From assembly GCA_021732895.1 (NCBI GenBank), contig JAKFWE010000422.1, forward strand, positions 1 to 9,202: a stretch of DNA of 9,202 bases. The letters run 5' to 3'. This stretch comes from Allobosea sp. Its GTDB lineage: Bacteria > Pseudomonadota > Alphaproteobacteria > Rhizobiales > Beijerinckiaceae. Under the pieces are notes generated by a model. That model was not told where the DNA came from and did no database searches. It worked only from the letters and a program-made list of their open reading frames with translations. The translations under genes and the position numbers were made by a program. Of the stretch, positions 1 to 6,581 are shown piece after piece (position 1 is the first letter of the stretch; the number at the start of each line of letters is the position of its first letter).

Positions 1-6
1 CCCCAG

Positions 7-33
7 CCCTCCCCACCGCAAGCGGGGGGAGGG
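7..33. repeat. GC-rich inverted repeat (hairpin) upstream of rimM
   Basis: CCCTCCCC at 7-14 is perfectly complementary to GGGGAGGG at 26-33. The interior (CCG at 16-18, CGG at 23-25) can pair further with a bulged A15. There is no T-run after it, so it is not a classic intrinsic terminator on the + strand. It lies between whatever precedes the window (rpsP in many relatives) and rimM. It could be a processing or termination hairpin or a copy of a short dispersed intergenic repeat. The right arm is also purine-rich enough to resemble a Shine-Dalgarno sequence. Confidence 0.55.
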
Positions 34-62
34 AGCCCGGTCGTGCGTCCTGCGTCCTCTCG

Positions 63-584
63 ATTAGCGCCGCCCTCGTCCTGCTGGGCACGATCGGCGC
101 TCCGCACGGCGTCAGGGGCGAGGTCCGGATCAAGGCGTTCACCGGCGATCCGATGGCGATCGCCGATTACGGCCCGCTCAGCGACGAGCGCGGCCGCCGC
201 TTCGAGATCGCCGAGCTTCGTCCCGCCAGGGAGGTCGTGATCGCGCGGCTGAAGGGCGTGACCAGCCGCGAGGCGGCCGAGACGCTGACCGGCGTCAAGC
301 TCTTCGTTTCCCGCGATCGGCTGCCGGAGCCCGAGGATGAGGACGAGTTTCTCCAGGCCGATCTCGTCGGCTGCGCGGTCGTCGGCCCGGATGGCGTCGT
401 GCTGGGGTCCGTCACGGCCGTCGCCAATTTCGGCGCGGGCGACCTGCTCGATGTCGGGACGCCGGACGGGCGCTCGGTGCTGTTGCCCTTCACCAGGGCC
501 TTCGTGCCCGTGATCGACATCGCCGCCCGCCGCGTCGAGGCCGTGCCGCCCGGCGGCCTGTTCGAGATCGACGAGGAGGGTTGA
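63..584 (+). CDS. rimM: Ribosome maturation factor RimM (start uncertain)
   Basis: RimM binds ribosomal protein S19 and helps mature the 3' domain of 16S rRNA in the 30S subunit. The reading frame shows the family's N-terminal signature VLLGTIGAPHGVRGEVRIK (from base 78). The N-terminal RimM domain follows, then an acidic linker (PEPEDEDEF), then the C-terminal PRC-barrel-like domain (LVGCAVV, VANFGAGDLLDV, LLPFTRAFVPVID). From 78 to the stop there are 168 codons, the normal size of the family core. The first in-frame ATG (153) is inside the conserved domain and too late. Upstream there is no in-frame ATG, GTG or TTG and no stop to the window edge. The listed start is an ATT at 63, a rare start codon without a clear SD. 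The alternatives are a start before base 1 or a one-base error, because GTG at 43 has a good SD but lies in another frame. trmD follows after one base, so the two are surely co-transcribed. Confidence 0.9.
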   Translation: MSAALVLLGTIGAPHGVRGEVRIKAFTGDPMAIADYGPLSDERGRRFEIAELRPAREVVIARLKGVTSREAAETLTGVKLFVSRDRLPEPEDEDEFLQADLVGCAVVGPDGVVLGSVTAVANFGAGDLLDVGTPDGRSVLLPFTRAFVPVIDIAARRVEAVPPGGLFEIDEEG

Positions 585-585
585 G

Positions 586-1299
586 ATGCCCTTCCGCGCC
601 TCGGTCCTGACCCTCTATCCCGAGATGTTCCCCGGCCCGCTCGGCGTCTCGCTGGCGGGCGAGGGGCTGCGCCAGGGACTGTGGTCGCTCGACGCTCGCC
701 AGGTCCGCGACCACGGCGTCGGCCGGCACCGCACCGTCGACGACAATCCGGCCGGCGGCGGGGCCGGCATGGTGCTGCGCTGCGACGTGCTGGCGGCCGC
801 GATCGACGCCGCCGTTCTCCCAGACGACAGGCGGCCGCGCCTGCTGATGTCGCCGCGCGGGCGCAGGCTCGATCAGGGCCTCGTGCGCGATCTCGTGGCG
901 GGCGAGGGCGTCGTCATCGTCTGCGGACGCTTCGAAGGCGTCGATGAGCGCGTCATCGAGGGCCGCAACCTCGTCGAGGTCTCGGTCGGCGACTACATCC
1001 TGTCCGGCGGCGAGATGGCGGCGCTCGTCCTGCTCGACGCCTGCGTGCGCCTGATCCCGGGCGTGATGGGCAAGGAGGCCTCGGGACAGGACGAGAGCTT
1101 CGAGAACGGCCTGCTCGAATATCCGCATTACACCCGCCCGCGCGAATGGGAGGGCAGGGGCCTGCCCGAGGCGCTGCTGTCTGGCGACCACGCCCGGATC
1201 GCGCGATGGCGGCGGGAGGAGGCGGAGCGGATCACGCGGGAGCGGCGGCCGGACCTGCTTCAGCAGGGGATCACGCCGACGAAGCCTGCCTCCGCATAG
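586..1299 (+). CDS. trmD: tRNA (guanine-37-N1)-methyltransferase TrmD
   Basis: TrmD uses S-adenosylmethionine to make m1G37 next to the anticodon of tRNAs reading CUN, CCN and CGG codons, preventing +1 frameshifting. The 237 residues match family length. Visible motifs are NPAGGGAGMVL (54-64), the SPOUT trefoil-knot segments LLMSPRGR (86-93), CGRFEGVDERV (113-123) and VGDYILSGGEMAALVLLDA (134-152), and the GLLEYPHYTRP loop (175-185). The acidic pair D169-E170 sits just before that loop, where the family has its catalytic aspartate. The start ATG follows GAGGAGGG and lies one base after the rimM stop. The last dozen residues, after RRPDLL, are encoded on DNA that also encodes the end of the convergent vapC. 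They do not look like a conserved TrmD tail. rplS, the usual next gene, does not follow. Confidence 0.96.
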   Translation: MPFRASVLTLYPEMFPGPLGVSLAGEGLRQGLWSLDARQVRDHGVGRHRTVDDNPAGGGAGMVLRCDVLAAAIDAAVLPDDRRPRLLMSPRGRRLDQGLVRDLVAGEGVVIVCGRFEGVDERVIEGRNLVEVSVGDYILSGGEMAALVLLDACVRLIPGVMGKEASGQDESFENGLLEYPHYTRPREWEGRGLPEALLSGDHARIARWRREEAERITRERRPDLLQQGITPTKPASA

Positions 1300-1694
1300 G
1301 CGATGATCCTGCTGTCCCGCGTCACGATCGGCAGGCCGAGCTGGCGGGCCGTGGCGATGATCATTCGGTCGGCAGGGTCGCCGTGCAGCTCGCCCGGCAG
1401 ATAGGACGCGTCGATTGCGATGTCCGGAGAGAACGCAACCTCTCGAATGCCGGGGCCAGACAGGAACCGCCGGAACCAGGTTTTCGGATCGGGCAGGAAA
1501 TCGTATTTGAAAGAGCGGTTTGGCCTCGGCCTGCCCAGCAAGCCGATTTCCCATGCCGAAACCGGCGACACGAAAATCGCGTTCTCGAGGCCGGCCGCGA
1601 CGATCGCAGCCAGCGCCGTCTCCGACATTGGTCTGCCGTTGGCGAGCCAAAGCACGGCGCAGGTGTCGAGCAGGACGGCGTTGCGCCGGTTCAT
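1260..1694 (-). CDS. vapC: VapC-type PIN-domain toxin (ribonuclease)
   Basis: This is a 144-residue PIN-domain protein, the ribonuclease toxin of a type II toxin-antitoxin pair. PIN toxins use a cluster of acidic residues to hold Mg2+/Mn2+ and cut RNA. All expected acids are visible: D10 in LLDTC, E49 in SAWEIGLL, D106/D109 in GDPADRMIIATA, and D127 in IVTRDSRI. The residue spacing and the SAWEI and DPADR signatures resemble the Sll0205-like PIN subgroup. The toxin ATG overlaps the antitoxin stop in an ATGA (1691-1694), which indicates translational coupling. The 3' end overlaps the convergent trmD by 40 bases, so the two transcripts are complementary there. The RNA target cannot be read from the sequence. 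The gene appears intact. Confidence 0.93.
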   Translation of the reverse strand: MNRRNAVLLDTCAVLWLANGRPMSETALAAIVAAGLENAIFVSPVSAWEIGLLGRPRPNRSFKYDFLPDPKTWFRRFLSGPGIREVAFSPDIAIDASYLPGELHGDPADRMIIATARQLGLPIVTRDSRIIAYAEAGFVGVIPC

Positions 1695-1963
1695 CGATGC
1701 AGGATGCCGTCCTCGGCGTCGAAGCGATCGTCGAGCGCGGCTGGCATCGATTCATGGTCGTCGGGCAACGTCGCTGATCCGCGCATGAAACCATGGAGAT
1801 TGCGAACCGCATCGGCGTGGCTGACGGGCGGAGTCAGGACCGCGACGGGCTTGCCGCGCCGGGTGATGACCACGCGCTCCAGCGTGCCGTCGCCGAGCTG
1901 CTTGATGATCTCGAGGCAGGTCGCCTTGAACTCCGACGCGCTGATCGAATGCGTGTCCGGCAT
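1691..1963 (-). CDS. vapB: Phd/YefM-family antitoxin (VapB)
   Basis: This 90-residue antitoxin is partner to the downstream PIN toxin. The N-terminal half carries the Phd/YefM DNA-binding fold: SISASEFKATCLEIIKQL (6-23), then VVITRRGKPVAVLTP (31-45). The acidic C-terminus, including DDRFDAEDG (78-86), fits the unstructured tail that wraps and blocks the toxin. ATG 1963 is chosen because GGAG lies six bases upstream. The in-frame ATGs at 1975 and 1996 lie within the palindrome next to it and lack such a site. The antitoxin comes first and the toxin overlaps by four bases, the standard order for excess antitoxin synthesis. By analogy with the family, the antitoxin and its toxin complex should repress their own promoter at the palindrome at 1974-1998. 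Confidence 0.92.
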   Translation of the reverse strand: MPDTHSISASEFKATCLEIIKQLGDGTLERVVITRRGKPVAVLTPPVSHADAVRNLHGFMRGSATLPDDHESMPAALDDRFDAEDGILHR

Positions 1964-1973
1964 GGGTCGCTCC

Positions 1974-1998
1974 ATATGGTCATGTCGGATGACCATAT
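1974..1998 (-). promoter_or_regulatory. Palindromic operator upstream of vapBC
   Basis: ATATGGTCAT (1974-1983) and ATGACCATAT (1989-1998) form a perfect 10-bp inverted repeat around the spacer GTCGG. It is strikingly AT-rich for this neighbourhood and ends 10 bases before the antitoxin ATG. On the minus strand its distal arm contains CTATATGG, a plausible -10 element. The -35 is unclear, with TTTCCG about 15 bases upstream as a weak candidate. Phd/YefM antitoxins bind such palindromes to repress their operons, so I read this as the autoregulatory operator. Binding itself is inferred. Confidence 0.75.
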
Positions 1999-2037
1999 AG
2001 GCGTTGGCGCAGAACGGAAAGACCGCAGGGCAGCCTT

Positions 2038-2460
2038 TCAGCGTACCGGCACAACCGGAAGTCCTTCCGCCAGCCACCCGGCCTCGCCCAGCATCCCGCC
2101 GCGCACCACGGCGAGATCGCGCCAGCCACGCAGGCCGAGCTTCTGCCGCACCGTTGCGCCGAGTCCGCCGGTGCGGTCGATCAGGGCGATGCGCCTGCCC
2201 GGATTGTCGAGACGCAGACCCGCGAGCCGGACCTCGAAGCCGGCGCTCTCGGCGTCGAGCGTGATAGCGCCCTGCGGGACGCCGGTGTCGGCCCATTCGG
2301 CCGGTGTGCGGATGTAGATGAGAAGGATGCGGCCGGCCCTGGCCGCTTCATGCGCTTCGCGCGGGGAAAGCCCCGGCGAGGCGGACTGAGCGAGGGCTCC
2401 CGTCGCGGACGGGAGCAGGATCGCGGCGAGCAGCGTCCTGCGGTTCAGGCTCACCGTCAT
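2038..2460 (-). CDS. Exported rhodanese-fold protein lacking the catalytic cysteine
   Basis: This is a 140-residue protein. Residues 1-24 form a signal peptide with a twin arginine (LNRRTLLAAILL, then ATGALA before QS), which suggests Tat or Sec export to the periplasm. The remainder is a single rhodanese domain: IYIRTPAEW (48-56), GVPQGAITLD (60-69), ALIDRTGGLGATV (92-104), and GWRDLAVVRGGMLGEAGWLAEGLPV towards the end. Active rhodaneses have Cys in the loop CRTGxRS, where it forms the persulfide. Here that position is Asp95 (DRTGGLGA), so sulfurtransferase activity is not expected. A binding or structural role is possible. The only ATG is base 2460, which lies inside a palindromic repeat arm and has no recognisable SD. 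GTG at codon 3 is an alternative. It lies downstream of aatA on the same strand, separated from it by the repeat. The vapBC promoter begins after its stop. Confidence 0.8.
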   Translation of the reverse strand: MTVSLNRRTLLAAILLPSATGALAQSASPGLSPREAHEAARAGRILLIYIRTPAEWADTGVPQGAITLDAESAGFEVRLAGLRLDNPGRRIALIDRTGGLGATVRQKLGLRGWRDLAVVRGGMLGEAGWLAEGLPVVPVR

Positions 2461-2542
2461 TGCGAGGAGGCGCAGCCGACGAAGCCATCCAGAGCCGCGC
2501 GCTCCACGCCCCCTCGGTTGATTCGCTTCGCTCGCAATGACG
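2455..2542. repeat. Dispersed palindromic repeat, copy 1
   Basis: CGTCATTGCGAG (2455-2466) is perfectly complementary to CTCGCAATGACG (2531-2542), and the arms enclose 64 bases. The inner parts are imperfectly related: ACGAAGCCATCC on the left, GATTCGCTTCG on the right. The same arms occur in a second copy at 5558-5635. This kind of element is common between genes in Hyphomicrobiales genomes. It occupies the gap between the aatA stop (ten bases away) and the rhodanese gene, and it includes the rhodanese start codon. Its folded form may act as a terminator or stabiliser for the aatA transcript. No associated transposase is visible here. Confidence 0.8.
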
Positions 2543-2551
2543 GCGACCGCC

Positions 2552-3754
<1,203 letters not shown>

Positions 3755-3809
3755 GGCGGCTTCTCCGGATCTCGGGAGTGGCTGCGCCTCATTCAGCAGG
3801 CGCGGGCGT

Positions 3810-3838
3810 GGTTTAGGGCGCGAGCGCGTGCATCGCAA
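3810..3838 (-). promoter_or_regulatory. aatA: Possible aatA promoter
   Basis: On the minus strand TTGCGA (3838-3833) and TAAACC (3815-3810) are separated by 17 bases, about 55 bases before the aatA ATG. The match to -35/-10 consensus is only partial (four of six and three of six), so this is a guess at the most likely promoter in the 232-base divergent region 3755-3986. Confidence 0.25.
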
Positions 3839-3864
3839 GCCGGAGTGGTTGATCCTTTGCAGAA

Positions 3865-3894
3865 GCGCCATGAATTGACGCGCCATGAATTGAC
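3865..3894. repeat. 15-bp tandem duplication
   Basis: GCGCCATGAATTGAC occurs twice head-to-tail (3865-3879 and 3880-3894), and GCG of a third unit follows. It lies in the divergent aatA/transglutaminase intergenic region. Each unit contains TTGAC, the strongest part of a -35 hexamer on the + strand, but I found no convincing -10 at the right distance. It could be a replication-slippage duplication or a pair of regulator half-sites. Confidence 0.75.
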
Positions 3895-3986
3895 GCGTCG
3901 TTCTGGCCGGAAACGTGCATGATGGAAAAACCGGCCGGGGGGTCACCCATCACCCAGCACGCAGCGCGCCGCGCGGAAGGCATGCC

Positions 3987-4802
3987 TTGAAACTCCGCAT
4001 CGGCTACGAGATCGATTACGACTTTCCGCAATCCACCCCGGTCATCCTGATGCTGCACGTGCATTACAGCCGGGTCTCGGATCTCGCCGAGCCCGACCAT
4101 ATGCGCGTCCAGCCTTCCGTGCCGGTGAGCGCCTATCGCGACGGTTTCGGCAACTGGTGCTCGCGGCTGCTCGCGCCGCGGGGCCGGATGCGCATCACGG
4201 CCGACGCCGTGATTTCCGACAGCGGCCTGCCCGAGGCCTTCGACCGCGGCGCCGGACAGACGCCCGTCGAGCGCCTGCCGGAAGAGTGTCTCGTCTTCCT
4301 GCTCGCCAGCCGGTTCTGCGACTCAGACCGGCTGCTCGATCTCGCCTGGCAGCTCTTCGGACATACGCAGCCGGGCGCCCCGCGCGTCCAGGCGATCTGC
4401 GACTTCGTCCACCAGCGCATCGCCTTCGACTACAATGACGCCAGCGTCACCCGCACTGCGTCCGACGCCTATCGCGAGGGCAGGGGCGTCTGCCGCGACT
4501 ATGCGCATCTCGCCATCGCCTTCTGCCGGGCGATGAACATCCCGGCGCGCTACTGCACCTGCTATCTCGGCGATGTCGGCACGCCGCCGCCCTTTCCCCC
4601 GGGCGATTTCGCGGCCTCCTTCGAGGCCTATCTCGACGGCGGCTGGCAGATGTTCGATCCGCGCAACAACGTCCCGCGCATCGGCCGCGTGCTGATCGCG
4701 CGCGGGCGCGACGCCGCCGACGTCGCCATCGCCACGACCTTCGGGCCGAACACGCTGACCGGGTTCAAGGTCTGGACGGACGAGGTGACCGAGGCGTCCT
4801 GA
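3987..4802 (+). CDS. Transglutaminase-like cysteine protease-fold protein
   Basis: This is a bacterial transglutaminase-like protein, probably of the N-terminal-plus-core type. TTG 3987 (KLRIGYEIDYDF...) is preferred over ATG 3915. GGAAGG lies six bases upstream of TTG, the conserved N-terminal beta-strand domain begins right there, and the 24 extra residues look like translated intergenic DNA. This gives 271 residues. The core has the catalytic-cysteine motif GRGVCRDYAHLAIAFCRAMNIPARY with C169, and the aspartate of the triad, D224, in WQMFDPRNN. In the classic triad a His lies before the FEAYL strand. Here the stretch reads DFAASFEAYL, with Ala209 at that place. The C-terminal stretch NVPRIGRVLIARGRDAADVAIATTFG is typical of the proteobacterial subgroup. 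There is no signal peptide, so a cytosolic role is likely. Substrate unknown. In relatives such genes often sit near ATP-grasp and alpha-E genes, which are not seen here. Confidence 0.87.
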   Translation: MKLRIGYEIDYDFPQSTPVILMLHVHYSRVSDLAEPDHMRVQPSVPVSAYRDGFGNWCSRLLAPRGRMRITADAVISDSGLPEAFDRGAGQTPVERLPEECLVFLLASRFCDSDRLLDLAWQLFGHTQPGAPRVQAICDFVHQRIAFDYNDASVTRTASDAYREGRGVCRDYAHLAIAFCRAMNIPARYCTCYLGDVGTPPPFPPGDFAASFEAYLDGGWQMFDPRNNVPRIGRVLIARGRDAADVAIATTFGPNTLTGFKVWTDEVTEAS

Positions 4803-4814
4803 GCCGGCGGCCGG

Positions 4815-4949
4815 TTACTTCTTCTTCGCGGGCGCCGCCGCCTTCGGCGTCAGCCCGGCCGACAGCGAGGGCGCGGCCGCGATCACCTTCGGCTTTTCCT
4901 TTTTGGGTTTCTTCGCTTCGCGATTGCTGCGCTGTTCACCCTTGGCCAT
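4815..4949 (-). CDS. Small lysine-rich protein of unknown function
   Basis: This 44-residue, strongly basic protein begins MAKGEQRSNREAKKPKKEKP and ends in APAKKK. The N-terminal RSNREAKKPKKEKPK pattern recurs, as I recall, in small uncharacterised proteins of Hyphomicrobiales, which argues that the frame is real. The base composition makes it hydrophilic, with no membrane segment and no fold visible. Nucleic-acid or ribosome binding is a guess from charge alone. ATG 4949 has GGGGGA about seven bases upstream. The SD lies inside a predicted RNA hairpin (4956-4986). The gene is convergent with the transglutaminase-like gene, with only 12 bases between their stops. CCGGCGGCCGG in that gap could be a weak hairpin. 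Confidence 0.72.
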   Translation of the reverse strand: MAKGEQRSNREAKKPKKEKPKVIAAAPSLSAGLTPKAAAPAKKK

Positions 4950-4955
4950 GGCATT

Positions 4956-4986
4956 TTCCCCCGCCGGCATCGTGCCGGCGAGAAAA
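4956..4986 (-). promoter_or_regulatory. Hairpin that would sequester the SD of the small basic protein
   Basis: Read on the minus strand, CGCCGGCA (4980-4973), loop CGA, and TGCCGGCG (4969-4962) form a perfect 8-bp stem. Pairing extends outward six more positions, of which three are G-U, joining UUUUCU (4986-4981) to GGGGAA (4961-4956). The SD GGGGGA (4962-4957) is wholly within the right arm, and the ATG begins at 4949. This geometry would limit ribosome access. Whether it is regulated, or just a stable GC-rich palindrome, cannot be decided here. Confidence 0.45.
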
Positions 4987-5078
4987 GCTAGGGCAGGCCG
5001 CGGGCGGGCGCACGCGATTTCTGGCGAGGCGGCCGTGGAGGCTTGCCGGCCGCGCCGTTCCCTGCGATGCGCTCGGCG

Positions 5079-5555
5079 ATGGAAGCCGGCGCCCAGACCA
5101 TCGCGATCTATGTCGACGCCGACGCCTGCCCGGTGAAGCCGGAGATCTACAAGGTCGCCGGGCGGCATCGCCTGCGCGTCTTCGTCGTCGCCAACAGCTT
5201 CATGGCCGTGCCGCGCGACCCCTGGATCGAACGCGTCGTCGTCTCGGACGGCTTCGACGCGGCCGACGACTGGATCGCGGAACGGGCGAGGCGCGGCGCG
5301 ATCGTCGTGACCGCCGACATCCCGCTCGCCGACCGCTGCCTCAAGGCGGGCGCCGACGTGATCGGCCCAACCGGAAAACCCTTCACCGAGGCGTCGATCG
5401 GCATGGCGCTGGCGACGCGCGACATGATGGAGGATTTGCGGGCGATGGGCACGCTCAGTGGCGGGCCGAAGCCGTTCTCGGCGCGCGACCGCTCGGCTTT
5501 CCTGCAGGCGCTGGACGTGGCGATCCAGCGGCTGAAGCGGGCGGGGTTTTCCTGA
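5079..5555 (+). CDS. YaiI/YqxD family protein (DUF188, UPF0178)
   Basis: This is a conserved bacterial protein of the YaiI/YqxD family, which has a PIN-like/NYN-like fold and no firmly established biochemical role. The acidic motif IYVDADACPVK (10-20) is followed by RVFVVANS, VVSDGFDAADDWIAE, AIVVTADIPLADRCLKAGADVIGPTGKPF, and the C-terminal region ending in SGGPKPFSARDRSAFLQALD. These are the usual landmarks in order, and the acidic residues suggest a metal-dependent nuclease-like site, which is inference. From ATG 5079 the protein has 158 residues, near the family norm of about 150. ATG 5067 and TTG 5043 are alternatives in the same frame. None has a well-spaced SD, because GGAGG at 5037-5041 sits only one base before the TTG. 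It is followed within three bases by palindromic repeat copy 2. Confidence 0.9.
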   Translation: MEAGAQTIAIYVDADACPVKPEIYKVAGRHRLRVFVVANSFMAVPRDPWIERVVVSDGFDAADDWIAERARRGAIVVTADIPLADRCLKAGADVIGPTGKPFTEASIGMALATRDMMEDLRAMGTLSGGPKPFSARDRSAFLQALDVAIQRLKRAGFS

Positions 5556-5557
5556 CC

Positions 5558-5635
5558 CGTCATTGCGAGCGCAGCGAAGCGATCCAGCGTTTCTCGCTAA
5601 GTCTGCTTGATTGCTTCGCTGCGCTCGCAATGACG
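5558..5635. repeat. Dispersed palindromic repeat, copy 2 (long perfect stem)
   Basis: Bases 5558-5580 are perfectly complementary to 5613-5635 (23 bp). The outer ends are CGTCATTGCGAG and CTCGCAATGACG, as in copy 1. The stem continues for four more positions (5581-5584 with 5609-5612, one G-T). The loop is about 24 bases. It sits between two convergent genes, the YaiI-family gene and the crotonase gene, where a bidirectional terminator would be expected, and the strong stem may serve as one. The identical outer arms show that the two copies belong to one family. Confidence 0.88.
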
Positions 5636-5653
5636 ATGAGGGCGGCGGATGCC

Positions 5654-6466
5654 TCAGATGCTCGAAAAATCCCCGCCGCGCCCCTTCCCGCTCGCGAAGC
5701 GCCCCGCGCCTGCCGCGCCCTCGCTGGCGATGGTCGCGACGCCGCCGGCCCATTCGCGCGCCAGCGCCTCGCGAACGGGCAGACCGTGGCCGGCTATGGC
5801 GCTCGCCCGGTCGGCCAGCATCGCGCCCTGCGGAAAGCGGGCGATCTCGTGGGCCATCGCCTCGGCGGCGGCGCGGGCGTGGCCCTTGGGCACGACCTTT
5901 TCGCACAGACCGATGCGCAGCGCCTCGCCGGCCTCGACCTTGCGCCCGGTCATGATGATCTCCAGCGCCCGGCCCTGGCCGACGAGGCGGGGCAGGCGCA
6001 CCGTGCCGCCATCGATCAGCGGGATGCCCCAGCGCCGGCAATAGACGCCGAAATAGGCGTCCTCCGCCATGACCCGGACATCGCACCAGAGCGCCAGCTC
6101 CATGCCGCCAGCCACCGCCGGGCCCTCGACGGCGGCGATCAGCGGCTTGCTCATCTCCAGCCGGGACGGGCCCATCGGGCCGCGCGGGTCGGGGCCGCCG
6201 GTCGCGGAGAACGCGAGTCCGTTCACGATCTCGGCCTCGAAGCGGGCGGGATCCGTGAAGGCCTGCGCGTATTTCAGGTCCCAGCCGGCGCAGAAGGCCC
6301 CGCCTTCGCCCCAGAACACGATGGCTGCGGTGTCCGGGTCCGCGTCGAGCGCCATGAAGGCCTCGGTCAGCGCGGCCGCGCTGTCGGGGTCCATCGCGTT
6401 GCGGGCCTCGCTGCGGCTGTGGATCACGGTGGCGATCCTGCCGTCGCGTTCGATGCGGACGGTCAT
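5654..6466 (-). CDS. Enoyl-CoA hydratase/isomerase (crotonase) family protein
   Basis: This is a crotonase-fold protein that acts on acyl-CoA thioesters. ATG 6466 is chosen because GGAGG lies six bases upstream. It gives 270 residues, the usual length, whereas the frame upstream to 6547 has no family resemblance. The oxyanion-hole segments are AFCAGWDLK (57-65) and GPAVAGGMELALWCD (115-129). E123 corresponds to the first catalytic glutamate (Glu144 of rat mitochondrial hydratase). The second (rat Glu164) would fall in FGVYCRRWGIP, where there is Cys143 instead. Water addition by the standard two-glutamate mechanism is therefore doubtful. Isomerase, hydrolase or other crotonase chemistry is possible. 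It is convergent with the YaiI-family gene and divergent from the TctC-type gene across a 149-base gap, so the pathway is unknown. Confidence 0.92.
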   Translation of the reverse strand: MTVRIERDGRIATVIHSRSEARNAMDPDSAAALTEAFMALDADPDTAAIVFWGEGGAFCAGWDLKYAQAFTDPARFEAEIVNGLAFSATGGPDPRGPMGPSRLEMSKPLIAAVEGPAVAGGMELALWCDVRVMAEDAYFGVYCRRWGIPLIDGGTVRLPRLVGQGRALEIIMTGRKVEAGEALRIGLCEKVVPKGHARAAAEAMAHEIARFPQGAMLADRASAIAGHGLPVREALAREWAGGVATIASEGAAGAGRFASGKGRGGDFSSI

Positions 6467-6581
6467 GCGTATCCTCCGGTTTCGTCGGTCCTGCCCGGGC
6501 GCAAGGCTACAGCCCCGCGCGGCGCATGCATCCGGCTCTGGACGCATGGGGCCTTTGTCCGTAATCCTCGCGCCAACAAGC

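Noticed and set aside
490..1812. Long minus-strand open frame of 440 codons opposite rimM, trmD and the vapBC region
   Set aside because: It is antisense to clearly recognisable genes, has an arginine-rich low-complexity translation, and shows no family motifs. It is a high-GC shadow frame.
2455..2542. Palindromic repeat as a possible CRISPR or IS terminal repeat
   Set aside because: There is no regular spacer array, and the 64 bases between the arms contain no transposase. A dispersed intergenic palindrome fits better.
4803..4814. CCGGCGGCCGG as a terminator between convergent genes
   Set aside because: The stem is only four base pairs. The T-rich stretch after it is the lysine-codon end of the small protein, so it is not a convincing terminator.
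4815..6086. 423-codon minus-strand frame running across the YaiI-family gene and repeat copy 2
   Set aside because: Only its last 45 codons (the small lysine-rich protein) look real. The middle is antisense to the DUF188 gene and includes translated repeat sequence (LRAQRSN-like).
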